Assembly: GCA_017960415.1 (NCBI GenBank)
Contig: JAGCZE010000074.1
Location: 1-6,791 of the forward strand
Direction of reading: 5' to 3'
DNA length: 6,791 nucleotides
From: Lachnospiraceae bacterium
Lineage (GTDB): Bacteria; Bacillota_A; Clostridia; Lachnospirales; Lachnospiraceae
Shown: positions 6,251 to 6,791 of the stretch, piece by piece
How the letters are laid out: each line of letters starts with the position of its first letter
How positions within the stretch are numbered: the first letter of the stretch is position 1
Made by a program: the position numbers and the translations under genes
Notes under the pieces: generated by a model
Databases searched by the model: none
Told to the model about the DNA's origin: nothing
The model's input: the letters and a program-made list of their open reading frames with translations, nothing else

Positions 6251-6265
6251 GGCAGACCTCCTGCC
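6251..6265 (-). promoter_or_regulatory. Small leader hairpin upstream of the importer operon
   Basis: GGCAG and CTGCC (6265-6251, minus strand) form a 5-bp stem, plus a possible T-G wobble pair, around the loop GAGGT. It ends 35 bases before the binding-protein ATG. The stem and loop together contain AGGAGGT, a perfect ribosome-binding sequence with no start codon at usable distance. A role in leader RNA or as a regulator site is possible, but the stem is short. I see no convincing -35/-10 pair in 6216-6321. Confidence 0.3.
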
Positions 6266-6321
6266 ATATATCGAAAGCGACCTCATTCCGCTTATCGAAC
6301 ACATTTAGATTCCCAAAGACT

Positions 6322-6791
6322 TTATTCTTCTTTTGATCCGGTCGGTACCAACGACCAGGGATATTCTATCTTCATTACATCCCCCTCTATAGTGTAATAA
6401 AGATAGATATCCTCGAAATGGTCATTGTACATCAGCTTGATGGAATGTGCATCTTCATCAACCGAGTAATGTCCGGGAAAATTACGGTCTTCATAGAAAG
6501 TACCCTTTTTGGTAAATTCAAAAGACACATTCTCATCAAATGACCAAAGCCCCACTACGGAATCCTCCGCAACATCAGAGTACGCATCCCCAACGTTCTC
6601 TTTTTTGTATTCCTTGGTTTCGTACAGAAGCATCTTCTTGCGTTTCATCTGATAACGGCACTTCATTTCATCCTTTCCCTCAAAAGTGATGAAATTGTCG
6701 TCAATCTTGTAGCTTTTGTAGGAAACATCTTTATAAACCGCACTGCCGTCTTTTGCAAACGACAATATTTCTTTATCTTTATCATAGATCG
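6322..6791 (-). CDS. Hypothetical protein with two lipocalin-like beta repeats, C-terminal part (partial)
   Basis: The frame is open to the right edge (reading IYDKDKEI before the TTG at 6765), so the gene starts outside the window and the TTG is not a credible start. The visible 156 residues hold two related beta-rich units. Unit 1 begins near 6759 (FAKDGSAVYKD, then SYKIDDNFITFEG). Unit 2 runs from about 6552 to 6360 (GLWSFDENVSFEFTKKGTF, then HYSVDEDAHSIKL, YYTIEGDVMKIEY). The shared pattern is F-x-K-x-G-S/T, Y-x-I/V-D-D/E and I-x-F/L, resembling the small lipocalin-like or DUF5640-type domains common in Clostridia proteins that measure a short beta-sandwich per repeat. Any N-terminal signal peptide, membrane anchor or zinc ribbon would lie outside the window. 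No function is known. It ends 106 bases before the binding-protein start with no clear terminator between, so co-transcription cannot be excluded. Confidence 0.7.
   Translation of the reverse strand, partial: IYDKDKEILSFAKDGSAVYKDVSYKSYKIDDNFITFEGKDEMKCRYQMKRKKMLLYETKEYKKENVGDAYSDVAEDSVVGLWSFDENVSFEFTKKGTFYEDRNFPGHYSVDEDAHSIKLMYNDHFEDIYLYYTIEGDVMKIEYPWSLVPTGSKEE

Noticed and set aside
6216..6302. N-terminal extension of the binding protein from the ATG at 6302
   Set aside because: It would put 29 charged residues in front of a perfect lipoprotein signal peptide, and it has no ribosome binding site comparable to AAGGAGGAG before 6215.
6283..6335. A gene-end copy behind the lipocalin-like protein
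   Set aside because: The best match is 8 of 11 bases around the stop, within chance for such a short stretch.
6763..6765. TTG start for the lipocalin-like protein
   Set aside because: The frame remains open upstream to the window edge with family-like sequence, so the gene is cut by the edge rather than starting here.

Overview
This window comes from a bacterial chromosome whose genes all lie on the minus strand, so they read from high to low coordinates. The protein families suggest a strictly anaerobic, gut- or rumen-type Clostridia (Firmicutes), most likely Lachnospiraceae. The evidence is a lipoprotein sugar-binding protein, a CUT1 ABC importer with no ATPase of its own, a YesM/YesN-type two-component system beside it, strong AGGAGG-type ribosome binding sites and moderate base composition. 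The taxon is inferred from gene content, not proven.

In transcription order: (1) the C-terminal part of a protein with two beta-rich, lipocalin-like repeats, cut by the window edge (6791-6322). (2) A carbohydrate ABC importer: binding lipoprotein (6215-4929), MalF-type permease (4788-3799) and MalG-type permease (3812-2925), the permeases overlapping by 14 bases. A 10-bp stem-loop sits between the binding protein and the first permease, and a terminator (2836-2809) follows the second. (3) A YesM-like sensor histidine kinase (2745-943) and an AraC-type response regulator (867-97). (4) The first 23 codons of a HAD-superfamily hydrolase (71-1), running off the left edge.

The likely working model is that the kinase senses an external sugar or sugar-loaded binding protein, phosphorylates the regulator, and the regulator activates the importer operon. 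A shared MsmX-type ATPase encoded elsewhere would power uptake. The substrate cannot be read from the sequence.

The least expected observation is at the gene ends. For the binding protein, the second permease and the kinase, the last codons plus the stop codon recur as an imperfect direct copy 26 to 35 bases downstream. In each case the copy, read in its own frame, again spells a similar C-terminal peptide and a stop. I know of no standard feature that explains this recurring in three of five full genes. Apart from it, the window is a recognisable sugar-uptake locus and I see no wholly new system.
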